Assembly: GCA_048267305.1 (NCBI GenBank)
Contig: JBLWXT010000005.1
Span: forward strand, 124,001-188,000
Reading direction: 5' to 3'
Source: Owenweeksia sp048267305
Lineage (GTDB): Bacteria; Bacteroidota; Bacteroidia; Flavobacteriales; Schleiferiaceae
Length of the DNA stretch: 64,000 nucleotides
The position numbers were made by a program, and so were the translations under genes. This document shows, piece after piece, positions 27,216-35,539 of the stretch. Numbering within the stretch: position 1 is the stretch's first letter; every line of letters begins with the position of its first letter. The notes under the pieces are model-generated. The model saw only the letters and a program-made list of their open reading frames with translations. It made no database searches and was not told the origin of the DNA.

Positions 27216-27256
27216 CAAATGTAAGCTTTAAAATTCACAATGACTCAAATTGTGAA
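27216..27256 (-). promoter_or_regulatory. Promoter region and inverted repeat before the cold-shock gene
   Basis: On the minus strand TACATTTG (27223-27216) matches the -7 TAnnTTTG; TTG occurs 14 nt upstream and TTTG 22 nt upstream, neither ideal. Around these lies a 7-nt inverted repeat TTCACAA-N9-TTGTGAA (27234-27256). It could be an operator overlapping the -33 region. Confidence 0.4.
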
Positions 27257-27381
27257 ATAATTAATAATTGATTCACAGAGGTTTAACTCACGAGATACAA
27301 AATGAGGAGAGTTTATGTAGTGATATGCTTATAAACTAACAGGTATTTCTAATTTCGCACTTCACCTTAAAATCACATCAC

Positions 27382-28377
27382 ATGGCAATGCTTTGCATTG
27401 ATAGCCCAAGCCTTGAGCCTTATTTCAATCAGGCTGTTGAAGAGTATTTTTTAAAAAACTTTGACGACAACATTTTTATGTTGTGGCGGAATAATAACGC
27501 CATAATAGTTGGCAAACATCAAAATACACTGGCTGAAATAAATGTGGATCACGTTAAGGAGCGGGGAATTAAGGTGGTAAGGCGCCTTACTGGCGGAGGA
27601 GCTGTGTTCCATGATTTAGGAAATATTAACTATACCTTTATTATGGGATATGGTGCAGAAGGGGCTAAGGTGGATTTTAAGAAGTATAACCAGCCGATTA
27701 TTGATGTGCTTGCCGGCCTGGGGGTAAAGGCTCATTTTTCCGGAAGAAATGATATCCTTATTGATGATCAAAAATTTTCGGGTAATGCAGAGCACATATT
27801 TCATCAAAAGCAACGAGTGCTGCATCATGGTACATTGTTATATGCCTCCGAAATTCAGGATATATCCGATGCCTTAAATGTAAATCCACTTAAGTTTGAA
27901 GGAAAGGCGCGAAAATCTGTACGAAGTCGGGTAACCAACATCTCCAGCCACCTCAAGGAAGACATTGGTGTGGATCAGTTTCGCAAAAAGGTAATGGATC
28001 ATATTACAGAAATGTATCCAGATGCTATTCCTTATCAATTAACGGAGGAAGACAAAGCGGCAATCCAAAAACTGGCAGATGAGAAGTACAGTACATGGGA
28101 GTGGAATTTTGGCTATTCACCAAAGTATGGTTTAAAAAAAGGGATAAAAACCAATGGAGGCCATGTAGAGGTTCACCTGAATGTAGATAAGGGGACAATT
28201 TCAGAACTTGACATTTTTGGCGATTTCTTTGTGAACCGCGACCTCGAGGAAGTAAAACAAGCATTAATAGGAGTGGAGCACCGTGAAGAGGCAGTTTTGG
28301 CTAAGCTAAAGGAAATCGGCAGCAGCGAGTATTTTAATAATATTTCGGAGGAGGAATTGGTGGAGGCGTTTTTTTAA
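27382..28377 (+). CDS. lplA: Lipoate-protein ligase A
   Basis: 331 residues. Attaches free lipoate to the lipoyl domains of 2-oxoacid dehydrogenases and the glycine cleavage system, via lipoyl-AMP. The conserved RRLTGGGAVFHDLGNINYTFI block (about 64-84) and the lysine motif in GRNDILIDDQKFSGNAEH (about 118-135) are intact, and the C-terminal accessory domain (about 245-331) is present, so the length is full for bacterial LplA. Translation starts at the ATG at 27382. It is probably a single gene. Confidence 0.93.
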   Translation: MAMLCIDSPSLEPYFNQAVEEYFLKNFDDNIFMLWRNNNAIIVGKHQNTLAEINVDHVKERGIKVVRRLTGGGAVFHDLGNINYTFIMGYGAEGAKVDFKKYNQPIIDVLAGLGVKAHFSGRNDILIDDQKFSGNAEHIFHQKQRVLHHGTLLYASEIQDISDALNVNPLKFEGKARKSVRSRVTNISSHLKEDIGVDQFRKKVMDHITEMYPDAIPYQLTEEDKAAIQKLADEKYSTWEWNFGYSPKYGLKKGIKTNGGHVEVHLNVDKGTISELDIFGDFFVNRDLEEVKQALIGVEHREEAVLAKLKEIGSSEYFNNISEEELVEAFF

Positions 28378-28390
28378 AGGGACATGCATC

Positions 28391-28564
28391 CTAATTATTG
28401 TTTTTAATTTTCCTTTCCAGGGAACTGATAAAAAAGGTGATACACAGAATTATTACAAATGCCTTAAACCATATTGGGGGGGCGTAAATATCCGTGAATT
28501 CTACAACAAGAAATGCTACAAAGAAAAGTCCGGATAGAAATAGGTAGTTATTTTGTTTTTTCAT
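28391..28564 (-). CDS. Small two-span membrane protein (57 aa)
   Basis: An open frame of 57 codons from ATG at 28564 to TAG at 28391, read directly from the minus strand. The product starts MKKQNNYLFL, has two hydrophobic spans (about 8-21 and 34-47) joined by EFTDIYAPPIWFK, and ends in a basic tail RKIKNNN. Basic N-terminus, paired spans and a tail that continues the positive-inside pattern support a real protein. It lies just after the DUF523 gene (12 bp) on the same strand. Function unknown. Confidence 0.55.
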   Translation of the reverse strand: MKKQNNYLFLSGLFFVAFLVVEFTDIYAPPIWFKAFVIILCITFFISSLERKIKNNN

Positions 28565-28576
28565 AATAGTATTGTA

Positions 28577-29200
28577 TTAGTTTATCGCAAAATATTTAAT
28601 GTACCAATCTGTCTCATGGTGGTCAATTTTAGCAGTGTCAATTTGATGTTTTGGGTTGAGCTTTGAGTATAAAATTTCAAGCGAAGCATGGTCTCTTTGA
28701 CTGATTACCTTAAAACCATTTCTTATCAATAGAGCAGCAGCAACTCCAGCTCCAATTTGATAAACTTTGTTAACGTCCAACCTGTTGCCATTATAAATAA
28801 CCTGGCTTCCACAAGAAGCACTTATATCCATTAGTACAGCTAGTTCAATATTTTCATTTCGGGCAATTTTCAGCATTTTTTCTGAGGCTTTAATTATTCC
28901 TTCTGTCCAGTCTTCTCCGCTTTCTGTTAGCAGTTTTGCCCTGCCGTCTAAAACATCAAAACCCGTCCCACCGTGAATGTCACACATTTGACGAGGTGAG
29001 CTAAATGAAAAGTCTTCCGGGCAAAATTTCACCATCCTTACAGTGTTGTACCTTAAGATTTTCAACGCAGTTGGATATTCCCCATTTGCAGTTCCATCCC
29101 ATCCACAACTAGCCCCGGATAAACAAGCGCTCATTAAAAGTCTAAGTGGATTGCCGCTTGTTGGTATTCTTAATTGTTTTAAATATTCCCTGTCGGTCAT
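28577..29200 (-). CDS. DUF523 family protein
   Basis: 207 residues. Conserved DUF523 marks: SACLSGASCGWDGT (about 23-36), FCPEDFSF (about 58-65), a Gly-rich turn, and ISASCGSQVIYNG (about 123-135). The conserved cysteines suggest metal or Fe-S binding, but the function of the family is unknown. It carries an N-terminal 15-residue extension (MTDREYLKQLRIPTS). Cytoplasmic. Followed by the 57-aa membrane protein gene. Confidence 0.8.
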   Translation of the reverse strand: MTDREYLKQLRIPTSGNPLRLLMSACLSGASCGWDGTANGEYPTALKILRYNTVRMVKFCPEDFSFSSPRQMCDIHGGTGFDVLDGRAKLLTESGEDWTEGIIKASEKMLKIARNENIELAVLMDISASCGSQVIYNGNRLDVNKVYQIGAGVAAALLIRNGFKVISQRDHASLEILYSKLNPKHQIDTAKIDHHETDWYIKYFAIN

Positions 29201-29372
29201 AGTTTCTCCTTCATGTCTGAGATGAGCTGTAGATACACTATAAAAGTATATTCGATCTATAAGTATTTATTTCATCTAATTTTAAAATCACTCTTATCGG
29301 ATAATATATTTATCATGGTTACATCTCAAATATCTCCCCATATCTTCATAGGGAAACTATGTGTTTGGTGAA

Positions 29373-30287
29373 TCAATCGATTGCAGATGAACTAGACATT
29401 TTTCTTTCTATTACTCGAAAAAACTCCTTATCGAATACTGAAAAGTAAACCTGAGCGTCAAACTCTTCATAATAAGGAATAAACTTTCTTAGGTTTCTTC
29501 GCACGCTTTCAGGATAGGCCCTCAAGTATTCCATTTTGGTTTCTGCATAGTCTTTAATGGATACTTGCACTGTAGGTTCGGGCATTCCATCTATACCGTA
29601 CATTTCATTTGCAATGTCGCTGGCATGCGGGTACCCCCAATTTTCCATTCTTATTTTCAACCATTTGTCTACAATTTCCTCCTCCATGTGACTGGTGTAT
29701 ACAGACTGATAAATTCTTTTGGTATTGATTTTATCGGCTTCCAATAAGTCCAGTACCAATTGGCTAATAAAAATATGCTCAGGGTGGCCATAGCCACCTT
29801 TTATATTATCTAGAGTGAATATTACAGTGGGATTAAAGTCATTTACTTTTAAGGTGAGTACCTCAGCTACTTTGTTATGTAAAAACTGCCTTTTGATTTT
29901 TTCGTAAGGAATAGGGATGTAAGCATTTTTCATAGTGTCCAATCCCGGCCTGTAAATTCCATCCTCTAGAATCAATTCATTGCCATTACAAATAATGTGG
30001 GCTGCGTTTTTTCCTGTTTCAGGATTTAGATGGGATTGCAAGCTCAATTGCTTGATATACCATCCGCTTGCTGATAGTTTGGCAATGGTACCAGACATGG
30101 CACAGTCGTCATCATCGTGTGCTACAATAATCAAGGCACGTTTGTTTGAAACAGTATCCAGATAGTTGTCAAAAGGATACTCCTCTATGGCTGAAAACGA
30201 TTGAAGCTGTTCAATAGAAGGTTTGAGCGCGCATGAACTAAGAATCGCCATTATCAATCCCTGAGTAACCCATTTAAAGATGGTCAT
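29373..30287 (-). CDS. PIG-L family deacetylase-like lipoprotein
   Basis: 304 residues. Lipoprotein signal with lipobox LSSC (Cys19). The PIG-L/LmbE zinc deacetylase motif AHPDDE appears as AHDDDD (residues 56-61): Pro and Glu are replaced by Asp, but the His57 and Asp60 metal ligands and the Asp59 base are kept, and the second motif HPEH (168-171) is intact. The family removes N-acetyl groups from GlcNAc-type sugars. Placed at the periplasmic or outer membrane by its lipid anchor. The true substrate is unknown. Confidence 0.78.
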   Translation of the reverse strand: MTIFKWVTQGLIMAILSSCALKPSIEQLQSFSAIEEYPFDNYLDTVSNKRALIIVAHDDDDCAMSGTIAKLSASGWYIKQLSLQSHLNPETGKNAAHIICNGNELILEDGIYRPGLDTMKNAYIPIPYEKIKRQFLHNKVAEVLTLKVNDFNPTVIFTLDNIKGGYGHPEHIFISQLVLDLLEADKINTKRIYQSVYTSHMEEEIVDKWLKIRMENWGYPHASDIANEMYGIDGMPEPTVQVSIKDYAETKMEYLRAYPESVRRNLRKFIPYYEEFDAQVYFSVFDKEFFRVIERKMSSSSAID

Positions 30288-30312
30288 ACTAAACTTTTTA
30301 AATTTTTTGGAT

Positions 30313-30346
30313 AAAGTCCCGCACCATCGCAGTACGGGACTTTTTT
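30313..30346 (-). terminator. Terminator of the delta-60 T9SS protein gene
   Basis: AAAGTCCCG / CGGGACTTT stem with T/A tracts on both sides, 25 bp past the stop codon of the 512-residue gene and 26 bp before the PIG-L gene. Confidence 0.75.
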
Positions 30347-30370
30347 AACCTACCCTATACTCCTCTACAA

Positions 30371-31909
30371 TTAAAGTTTCTGTACTTTAAAAGAGGAAAT
30401 AAACTGCCCATTAGAAATCTGTATAATATAGATTCCGGCAGGGAGGGCCGATAGGTCAGCAGTAATGGTCGGGCTAGATGAGTTCTGGTCTGCTTGCAAC
30501 ATTAGTTTTCCTTGTAGATCAAAAAACTGAGCCTTACACGAGTGGCTGTTTAAATCAGAAATATCAATTGACACTAAGCCACTGGTGGGATTTGGGTAAA
30601 GATTCAGCTTCGCAGAGTGATCTTTCCATTCCTCTATTCCAACATTGCTTGTGCCTTTTAGCTTGGCTACCACCATGTCTGATTTAGTACCACTTTGCGC
30701 GGATGTAGCGCACATAAATATTCTTCCGCTGGCATCTTCTATCAAAAATGGGTTGTTCTCAGTATTGTTATTTTGAACTTTATACTCCATAATACCATTT
30801 TGTCCGTAGCTTGAAATCAGGGAACCATCAGGGGCCAAGAGAAAGTTCATCATATTTTGGTCCCAGTTGTCGGTAACACCAGCGAGTAGAAGGCTTCCAT
30901 TGGCTAAAATTTTGCCTGAATTAATATAGTCGGTACTGTGAGTGCTAAGGTTTGCCACAAATTTGCCATTTACACCGAAGGTATTGACAACAGAGCCGGT
31001 ATTGTCAAATTTGTGAACCATTGCTTTGTAATCCGCGGGAGCGTTTCTATATCCACCCAAGACGTAGAGGTTACCCTGAGCATCGGTAATGATATCAGTG
31101 AGAAATAGTTCTGAAGTGTTGGGTAAGCTAACCGACATCGTGCCGTTGCTAGCAAAGTTGGCCAAGGGTTGCCCGTTTTTGTCAAACCCTATCACCGAGT
31201 ATTTGTAAACTGAGGTTTGGATAAGGAGGTAATACTCATTATTAGAATGGCGGTGCAGCGCGATACTGCTTTCACCATCCGAGAAATCAACAGAAAAATC
31301 GCCATTTGTCCCAAAGGTTTGGTCTAGTGCACCATCTGAATTATAACGTGCTACTTTAATGTCTTGCTGCTGGCTGTCACTGTGTATTCCTGCCACAAGA
31401 ATTTGATTATTGGGTTCTGCCAGGCAGGTTTGCCAACTATCCATATAATTTCCTCCGGTAATTAAAAATCCCGATTTATTAAAACCGGTATCATAACTGC
31501 CGTTTGCATTTACCAAAGCTATTACCTGATCGGTTCCTCCATTAGGTACTGATCCCACCATAACAATTTTCCCGTTGGGAAATATGTCCATATCCTTTAA
31601 ATAGTCATGTCCACCTATTGAAAAGTCATAGTAAAATAAGCCTTGATTGCCAAAGGCATTGTCTACCGTTCCATTAGCATTTAGCCTGGTAAGTAAAAAG
31701 TTGATGTTAGGACTTCCTGTAATCCCGCCAAGGTAAAGTTTTCCATTGCTGTGAAATTTTGCACAGACGCCTATCTGGGTTTCTTGGTTAAAGTCTATCA
31801 GTGAAATTCCATTTTGAGCATAGGTGGAGTCCAATTCACCGTTAAATTGTGCTTTTCCTGAAAAGGAAATCATTAAGGCAACACCTGTTAGGATGATATT
31901 TTTCTTCAT
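30371..31909 (-). CDS. T9SS type A protein with delta-60 repeats
   Basis: 512 residues. Signal peptide (NIILTGVALMISFSGKAQ) then about seven delta-60 repeats with the FG-x-NG turn (e.g. NAFGNQGLFYYDF, QTFGTNGDFSVDF, NTFGVNGKFVANL, SSYGQNGIMEYKV), forming a beta-propeller-like body. The C-terminal 80 residues are a type A sorting domain (LNLYPNPTSGLVSIDI ... FKVQKL) for T9SS export. The product is expected on or outside the outer membrane; no enzymatic motif is seen. The gene upstream on the same strand (31986-32381) codes for only a sorting domain. Confidence 0.9.
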   Translation of the reverse strand: MKKNIILTGVALMISFSGKAQFNGELDSTYAQNGISLIDFNQETQIGVCAKFHSNGKLYLGGITGSPNINFLLTRLNANGTVDNAFGNQGLFYYDFSIGGHDYLKDMDIFPNGKIVMVGSVPNGGTDQVIALVNANGSYDTGFNKSGFLITGGNYMDSWQTCLAEPNNQILVAGIHSDSQQQDIKVARYNSDGALDQTFGTNGDFSVDFSDGESSIALHRHSNNEYYLLIQTSVYKYSVIGFDKNGQPLANFASNGTMSVSLPNTSELFLTDIITDAQGNLYVLGGYRNAPADYKAMVHKFDNTGSVVNTFGVNGKFVANLSTHSTDYINSGKILANGSLLLAGVTDNWDQNMMNFLLAPDGSLISSYGQNGIMEYKVQNNNTENNPFLIEDASGRIFMCATSAQSGTKSDMVVAKLKGTSNVGIEEWKDHSAKLNLYPNPTSGLVSIDISDLNSHSCKAQFFDLQGKLMLQADQNSSSPTITADLSALPAGIYIIQISNGQFISSFKVQKL

Positions 31910-31985
31910 AATAATAAATTGTGTGATTTTGGGTTTTTTTTATTTTGTTTGAAACCGGCATTAAATGGGTATCCGGATTAAGGGC

Positions 31986-32381
31986 TTATTGAACAATGAG
32001 TTTTTGGTTACCGGTTTGCCCGTTGGTTTGCATTTGAACATCGTATATGCCATGTTCAAGATTTTGAATATTTAAGAGATGACTGGTAATGCCATCAGAG
32101 TTTAAAATAACATTGGTCAACACACACTTTCCTTGCTGATTGAAAATCTTGATAAAAATGTTTCCAAAAGTGATTTGGCCAAAAGACAGTTTAACGGGAT
32201 CTGTGGCCACAGCCGGGTTAGGGAAGAGTGTCATCGGTAATTTTATTGGGTTAGGATGAGGGAGTGTAATCCGTGGCCTTCTCTCAATTTCACTTTTTTT
32301 ATGAAATGAGTTAAGTAGTTTTTGGGTTAGGGTATCAAATCCAAAACCTGTAATAGATTGCAATAAGGTGGTGTGGTTCAT
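31986..32381 (-). CDS. Orphan T9SS type A sorting domain, no signal peptide
   Basis: 131 residues. The last 80 are a recognisable T9SS type A tail (MTLFPNPAVATDPVKLSFG ... GIYDVQMQTNGQTGNQKLIVQ). The first 50 (MNHTTLLQSITGFGFDTLTQ...) have no signal peptide, no membrane span and no cargo domain. T9SS cargo needs Sec export first, so this protein is probably not exported as it stands. It may be a remnant of a larger cargo gene, or have an unknown role. It sits between the delta-60 gene and the LytTR regulator, and its promoter region carries a site like that of the kinase gene. Confidence 0.6.
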   Translation of the reverse strand: MNHTTLLQSITGFGFDTLTQKLLNSFHKKSEIERRPRITLPHPNPIKLPMTLFPNPAVATDPVKLSFGQITFGNIFIKIFNQQGKCVLTNVILNSDGITSHLLNIQNLEHGIYDVQMQTNGQTGNQKLIVQ

Positions 32382-32440
32382 GATTTCGAATTATTGGTTT
32401 GTAATTCGAGATCAATATTAGAGGGGATTCAACGGCTGAG

Positions 32441-32495
32441 CCTCCGTTTGTTAGGGAACCAACTCTATAAAATGGTGAACGCCAGAAAACGGAGG
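32441..32495 (-). promoter_or_regulatory. LytTR-type direct repeat and 9-nt inverted repeat before the orphan T9SS-tail gene
   Basis: On the plus strand TTAGGGAAC (32451-32459) and ATGGTGAAC (32472-32480) lie 21 bp apart start to start, with a 12-bp spacer. They are enclosed by a 9-nt inverted repeat CCTCCGTTT (32441-32449) / AAACGGAGG (32487-32495). LytTR regulators such as AgrA bind two 9-bp direct repeats separated by 12 bp. The same 9-mer occurs before the sensor kinase gene. The inverted repeat could also act as a weak transcription stop for the regulator gene. Confidence 0.45.
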
Positions 32496-32505
32496 GTAAA
32501 GAAAA

Positions 32506-33249
32506 TTATAGCAAATTGATTTTCTTCATAAAGTCTTCTTTAAAGGTTTTGCCGATGGGCAAATGAAGATTGTTGATCAGTACCAGATCTTCTTCAATTC
32601 CTTCAATAGCTTTAAGGTTAATGATATAAGAGCGGTGAATTCGTATAAAATCATATTCCGCAAGCCTTCTGTCCAGTGACTTTAACGTGGACCCAATAAG
32701 ATGCTTGTGCTCAGTAGTATGTAAAAAGGAGTAGTTATCATAGGCTTCCAAAACCAAAATATCTTCCAGCAGTATTTTCTTGAGTTGGTTTTTAACCTTT
32801 ATAAAGAAATGTTCTCCTGATACATAGTCATCACTGGAAGAGTCATTTGGCGTATTGGCGAGTTTTTTATGAGAGTGATTATAAAGGGAGAGTTCAATGC
32901 TGGTTTGCAGATTAAACTCCTGCAGGGGTTTTACCAAATAGGCACTGGGCTGTGTTGCTTTTATGCGGTCTATGGTTTTCCTGTCGTGATGAGCCGTTAA
33001 AAACAAAAGCGGTAAATCGTACAGTTTATTAATTTCAGTAGCCAGCTGTATTCCGTCCATTTCACCTTCAAGAGTTACATCAATCAAAATAAAATCGGGC
33101 CGCACGTTATTGAGTAATAATAAAGCATCTGCACCATTGCTAACGCTGGGATAGGGGGAGTACCCAAAGTCTTTCATAAAATAACTCAAATCAGCAGCTA
33201 TTATCGGGTCGTCTTCTACTATCAAAACAGTAATTTGTGAGGTAGCCAT
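32506..33249 (-). CDS. LytTR-family response regulator
   Basis: 247 residues: receiver domain (about 5-125) with acidic pocket Glu12-Asp13-Asp14, phospho-acceptor Asp57 in FILIDVTLEGEMDG, Thr in LLFLTAHHD and Lys in YLVKPLQE; then a LytTR DNA-binding domain (about 150-247, with IRIHRSYIINLKAIEGIEEDLVL-type core and the GKTFKEDF end). Binds direct repeats in promoters. It follows its TPR kinase by 4 bp and is surely its partner. Predicted targets are the two repeat sites at 32451-32480 and 35277-35306. Confidence 0.93.
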   Translation of the reverse strand: MATSQITVLIVEDDPIIAADLSYFMKDFGYSPYPSVSNGADALLLLNNVRPDFILIDVTLEGEMDGIQLATEINKLYDLPLLFLTAHHDRKTIDRIKATQPSAYLVKPLQEFNLQTSIELSLYNHSHKKLANTPNDSSSDDYVSGEHFFIKVKNQLKKILLEDILVLEAYDNYSFLHTTEHKHLIGSTLKSLDRRLAEYDFIRIHRSYIINLKAIEGIEEDLVLINNLHLPIGKTFKEDFMKKINLL

Positions 33250-33253
33250 TGGA

Positions 33254-35188
33254 TTAGGACGTTTTATATTTTTTAACGAAAAGAGAAACTTCAGTACCTC
33301 CTTTAGATTTTACACGCATTTCAGCTCCCAGTTTTTCTGATAATGATTGAACTAATTGTAAACCAAAGGATTTTAAATTGAACCTGTCAAAATCAGCAGG
33401 AAGTCCTTTGCCATTATCAGTTACTGTAAGTACTAAAGTAGCACCTGTTTCTATCAGGCATATCTTTATTTGCCCATTGGTGTTTACCTCAAAAGCATAT
33501 TTAAATACATTGGTAATTAATTCATTAAGGATTAATCCAATGGGTATGGCTGTGTCAATATCCAGGGAAATAGGGGTTATATCCACCACGGAATTTAACT
33601 TGTTCAGATCTTTTCTGTAGGAGTGATTAAGGCTGTCCAAGAGGTTATTTACAAATACCGGCATATAAACGCCCTTCAGATTTTCTTCCTGATAAAGCCT
33701 TTGGTGTACCATGGCCATGGAGTTTACTCGATTTTTACAATCATTGAGTACCGCAAGTGTATTTTCATCCTTTACATGCCTTGCTTGTAAATTTAATAGG
33801 CTTGATATAAACTGCAGGTTATTTTTAACACGGTGATGTATTTCCTTTAACAGAACCTCCTTTTCGTCTAAAGACTTTTGGATGATATTGTTCTTATCGC
33901 TAAGTAGCTGATTGTTATGCTGCTTTATGCGAAACTGATTTAGCAACAAAAGAGCTATTACCAGCACTAAACCCAACAGCCCCCAAAGTATATTTTGCTC
34001 ATTTTGCTTTCGCTTGAGTTGAAGCAGGCTTAACTCATTTGTGGCTTCCAGCTCCTTCAGCTGGCCTTCCTTTAGCTCGTTCTGGTACTTAGCGTTGATT
34101 TCTGCAATTTGCTTTTGCTTTTCGGATTTAAAAACACTGTCTTTTGCTTCCTCAAACTTTAATCTGTAATCCAAAGCAGATTTATAATCGCCACGCTTTT
34201 TATATACCTCATAAAGCATGTCATAGGCGTTGAAAATAAGACTATTGCTATTAATTTCTTCGGCTCCCTTAAGAACAGATTGAGCGAGGTTTTCTGCACT
34301 TTTAAGATTTCCCTGCGCCAGATAAACTTTGGCCAGGGTAACTTCTATTCCACAAACCTGAAACTTATCACCTAGCTCTGAATATATTTTCCGTGACTCA
34401 TTGTTATACTGCAGGGCACTTTTATAATTACCCAGAGAAAAATACTGTAGACCAAGGTTGTGTAGTGCCAGGGCATATCGAGTTGGTGGACCATTTTCAG
34501 CGTAATACTCCTTTACTTTTTCAGTTACGACCAGGGCCTTTTTGGGTTTGCCACTATAATTGTACAAAGTACCCAAATTACTAAGCACTAATATTTGCCG
34601 TTCTTCATCATGGATGTTGTTAAAAACGTCCTGTGCATACAAAAGATACTTTTCTGCTTCCGAATAGTCTCGATTTACGCCATGTACGATGGCTATAGAC
34701 AAATACGTATCTCCAATCCTTGAACTATCTTTTAGAGCCCCAAAAATCTTTAAAGCCTCAAATAGATAATTGACGGCATCATCACCTCTGTCAAGGATTC
34801 GGCTAAGGTTTCCAAGTTGCATATAGCTGTCCCCAACGTGCAAAGAGTCCTTGGATTTGGTATAAAGCTTCAAAGCCTTTAAATAGGATGACTCAGCAAG
34901 TTTTCCTTTACCACCTTTAGATTGAGCCACGCCTTTATAAAAGTGCGCTTTTGCAATTTGTGGTTGATCATTTTTGATGATGGCCAGTTGCAATGCTGAA
35001 TCGGCAAAGGTTTCGGCTAAAATATAGTTTTCAGATCGAGCCTTTATAGATTTTGCTAATAGCGAATCAACCCGAAAGTCTTTTTTGTTTTGGCTATTGC
35101 CAAAGAAGGTAGTTGCAAGGAGAAAAATCAGTATAAACCACTTTAGTGTGGCTTCCGTTGAATGTAAGACAGGTTTGAATTGAGGCAT
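33254..35188 (-). CDS. TPR sensor histidine kinase (HisKA_2 type)
   Basis: 644 residues from ATG at 35188 (MPQFKPVLHSTEATLKWFIL); an ATG at 35242 would add 18 residues in front of the signal and is less likely. Order: signal peptide ending FFGNSQ, TPR repeats in the periplasm (about 60-350), one membrane span (about 385-405, ILWGLLGLVLVIALLLL), HisKA_2 with the phospho-acceptor His in LKEIHHRVKNNLQFISSLL (about 451), and HATPase with N box LNELITNVFKYAF and G1 DNGKGLP. It is transcribed ahead of the LytTR regulator with a 4-bp gap: a complete two-component system. Confidence 0.92.
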   Translation of the reverse strand: MPQFKPVLHSTEATLKWFILIFLLATTFFGNSQNKKDFRVDSLLAKSIKARSENYILAETFADSALQLAIIKNDQPQIAKAHFYKGVAQSKGGKGKLAESSYLKALKLYTKSKDSLHVGDSYMQLGNLSRILDRGDDAVNYLFEALKIFGALKDSSRIGDTYLSIAIVHGVNRDYSEAEKYLLYAQDVFNNIHDEERQILVLSNLGTLYNYSGKPKKALVVTEKVKEYYAENGPPTRYALALHNLGLQYFSLGNYKSALQYNNESRKIYSELGDKFQVCGIEVTLAKVYLAQGNLKSAENLAQSVLKGAEEINSNSLIFNAYDMLYEVYKKRGDYKSALDYRLKFEEAKDSVFKSEKQKQIAEINAKYQNELKEGQLKELEATNELSLLQLKRKQNEQNILWGLLGLVLVIALLLLNQFRIKQHNNQLLSDKNNIIQKSLDEKEVLLKEIHHRVKNNLQFISSLLNLQARHVKDENTLAVLNDCKNRVNSMAMVHQRLYQEENLKGVYMPVFVNNLLDSLNHSYRKDLNKLNSVVDITPISLDIDTAIPIGLILNELITNVFKYAFEVNTNGQIKICLIETGATLVLTVTDNGKGLPADFDRFNLKSFGLQLVQSLSEKLGAEMRVKSKGGTEVSLFVKKYKTS

Positions 35189-35276
35189 AGTCAAAGTTAG
35201 AAGAAATGCATTGACGTGATTAATCTTTCTTTCAGAAATCAATTAAAGGCGAAATCCTTATTGTCTATTGGAAAAT

Positions 35277-35306
35277 ATGGTGAACGGAGGATTTTTAATG
35301 GTGAAG
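35277..35306 (-). promoter_or_regulatory. LytTR-type direct repeat before the sensor kinase gene
   Basis: ATGGTGAAC (35277-35285) and ATGGTGAAG (35298-35306), plus strand, match in 8 of 9 positions, with a 12-bp spacer and 21-bp period. They are 89-118 bp before the kinase ATG. The geometry is that of LytTR sites, so the system may control itself. The rest of the 351-bp gap to clpC holds only the clpC terminator. Confidence 0.5.
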
Positions 35307-35481
35307 GAGGGGGAGGATAGGATGAATGTTTTGAAACCTCAAAAGTATGGTTATGTCTTAGTCACTAAATCCATTTAAAAGGAGGAGTCATTGTTCAAGG
35401 TCTTAGGAAAACGCCATTGCCATAAAAGTATAGGCAAGCCTTTGTTTCATGTTTTAATAATAGTTATGTCCCCTTTAAATG

Positions 35482-35513
35482 AAAAACCCCGCCTTGCTTC
35501 AGCAAAACGGGGT
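35482..35513 (-). terminator. clpC terminator
   Basis: ACCCCG / CGGGGT stem with a T run on the minus strand, 27 bp past the clpC stop. Confidence 0.75.
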
Positions 35514-35539
35514 GTCAATTTATCTGAATCACTTAAGAC

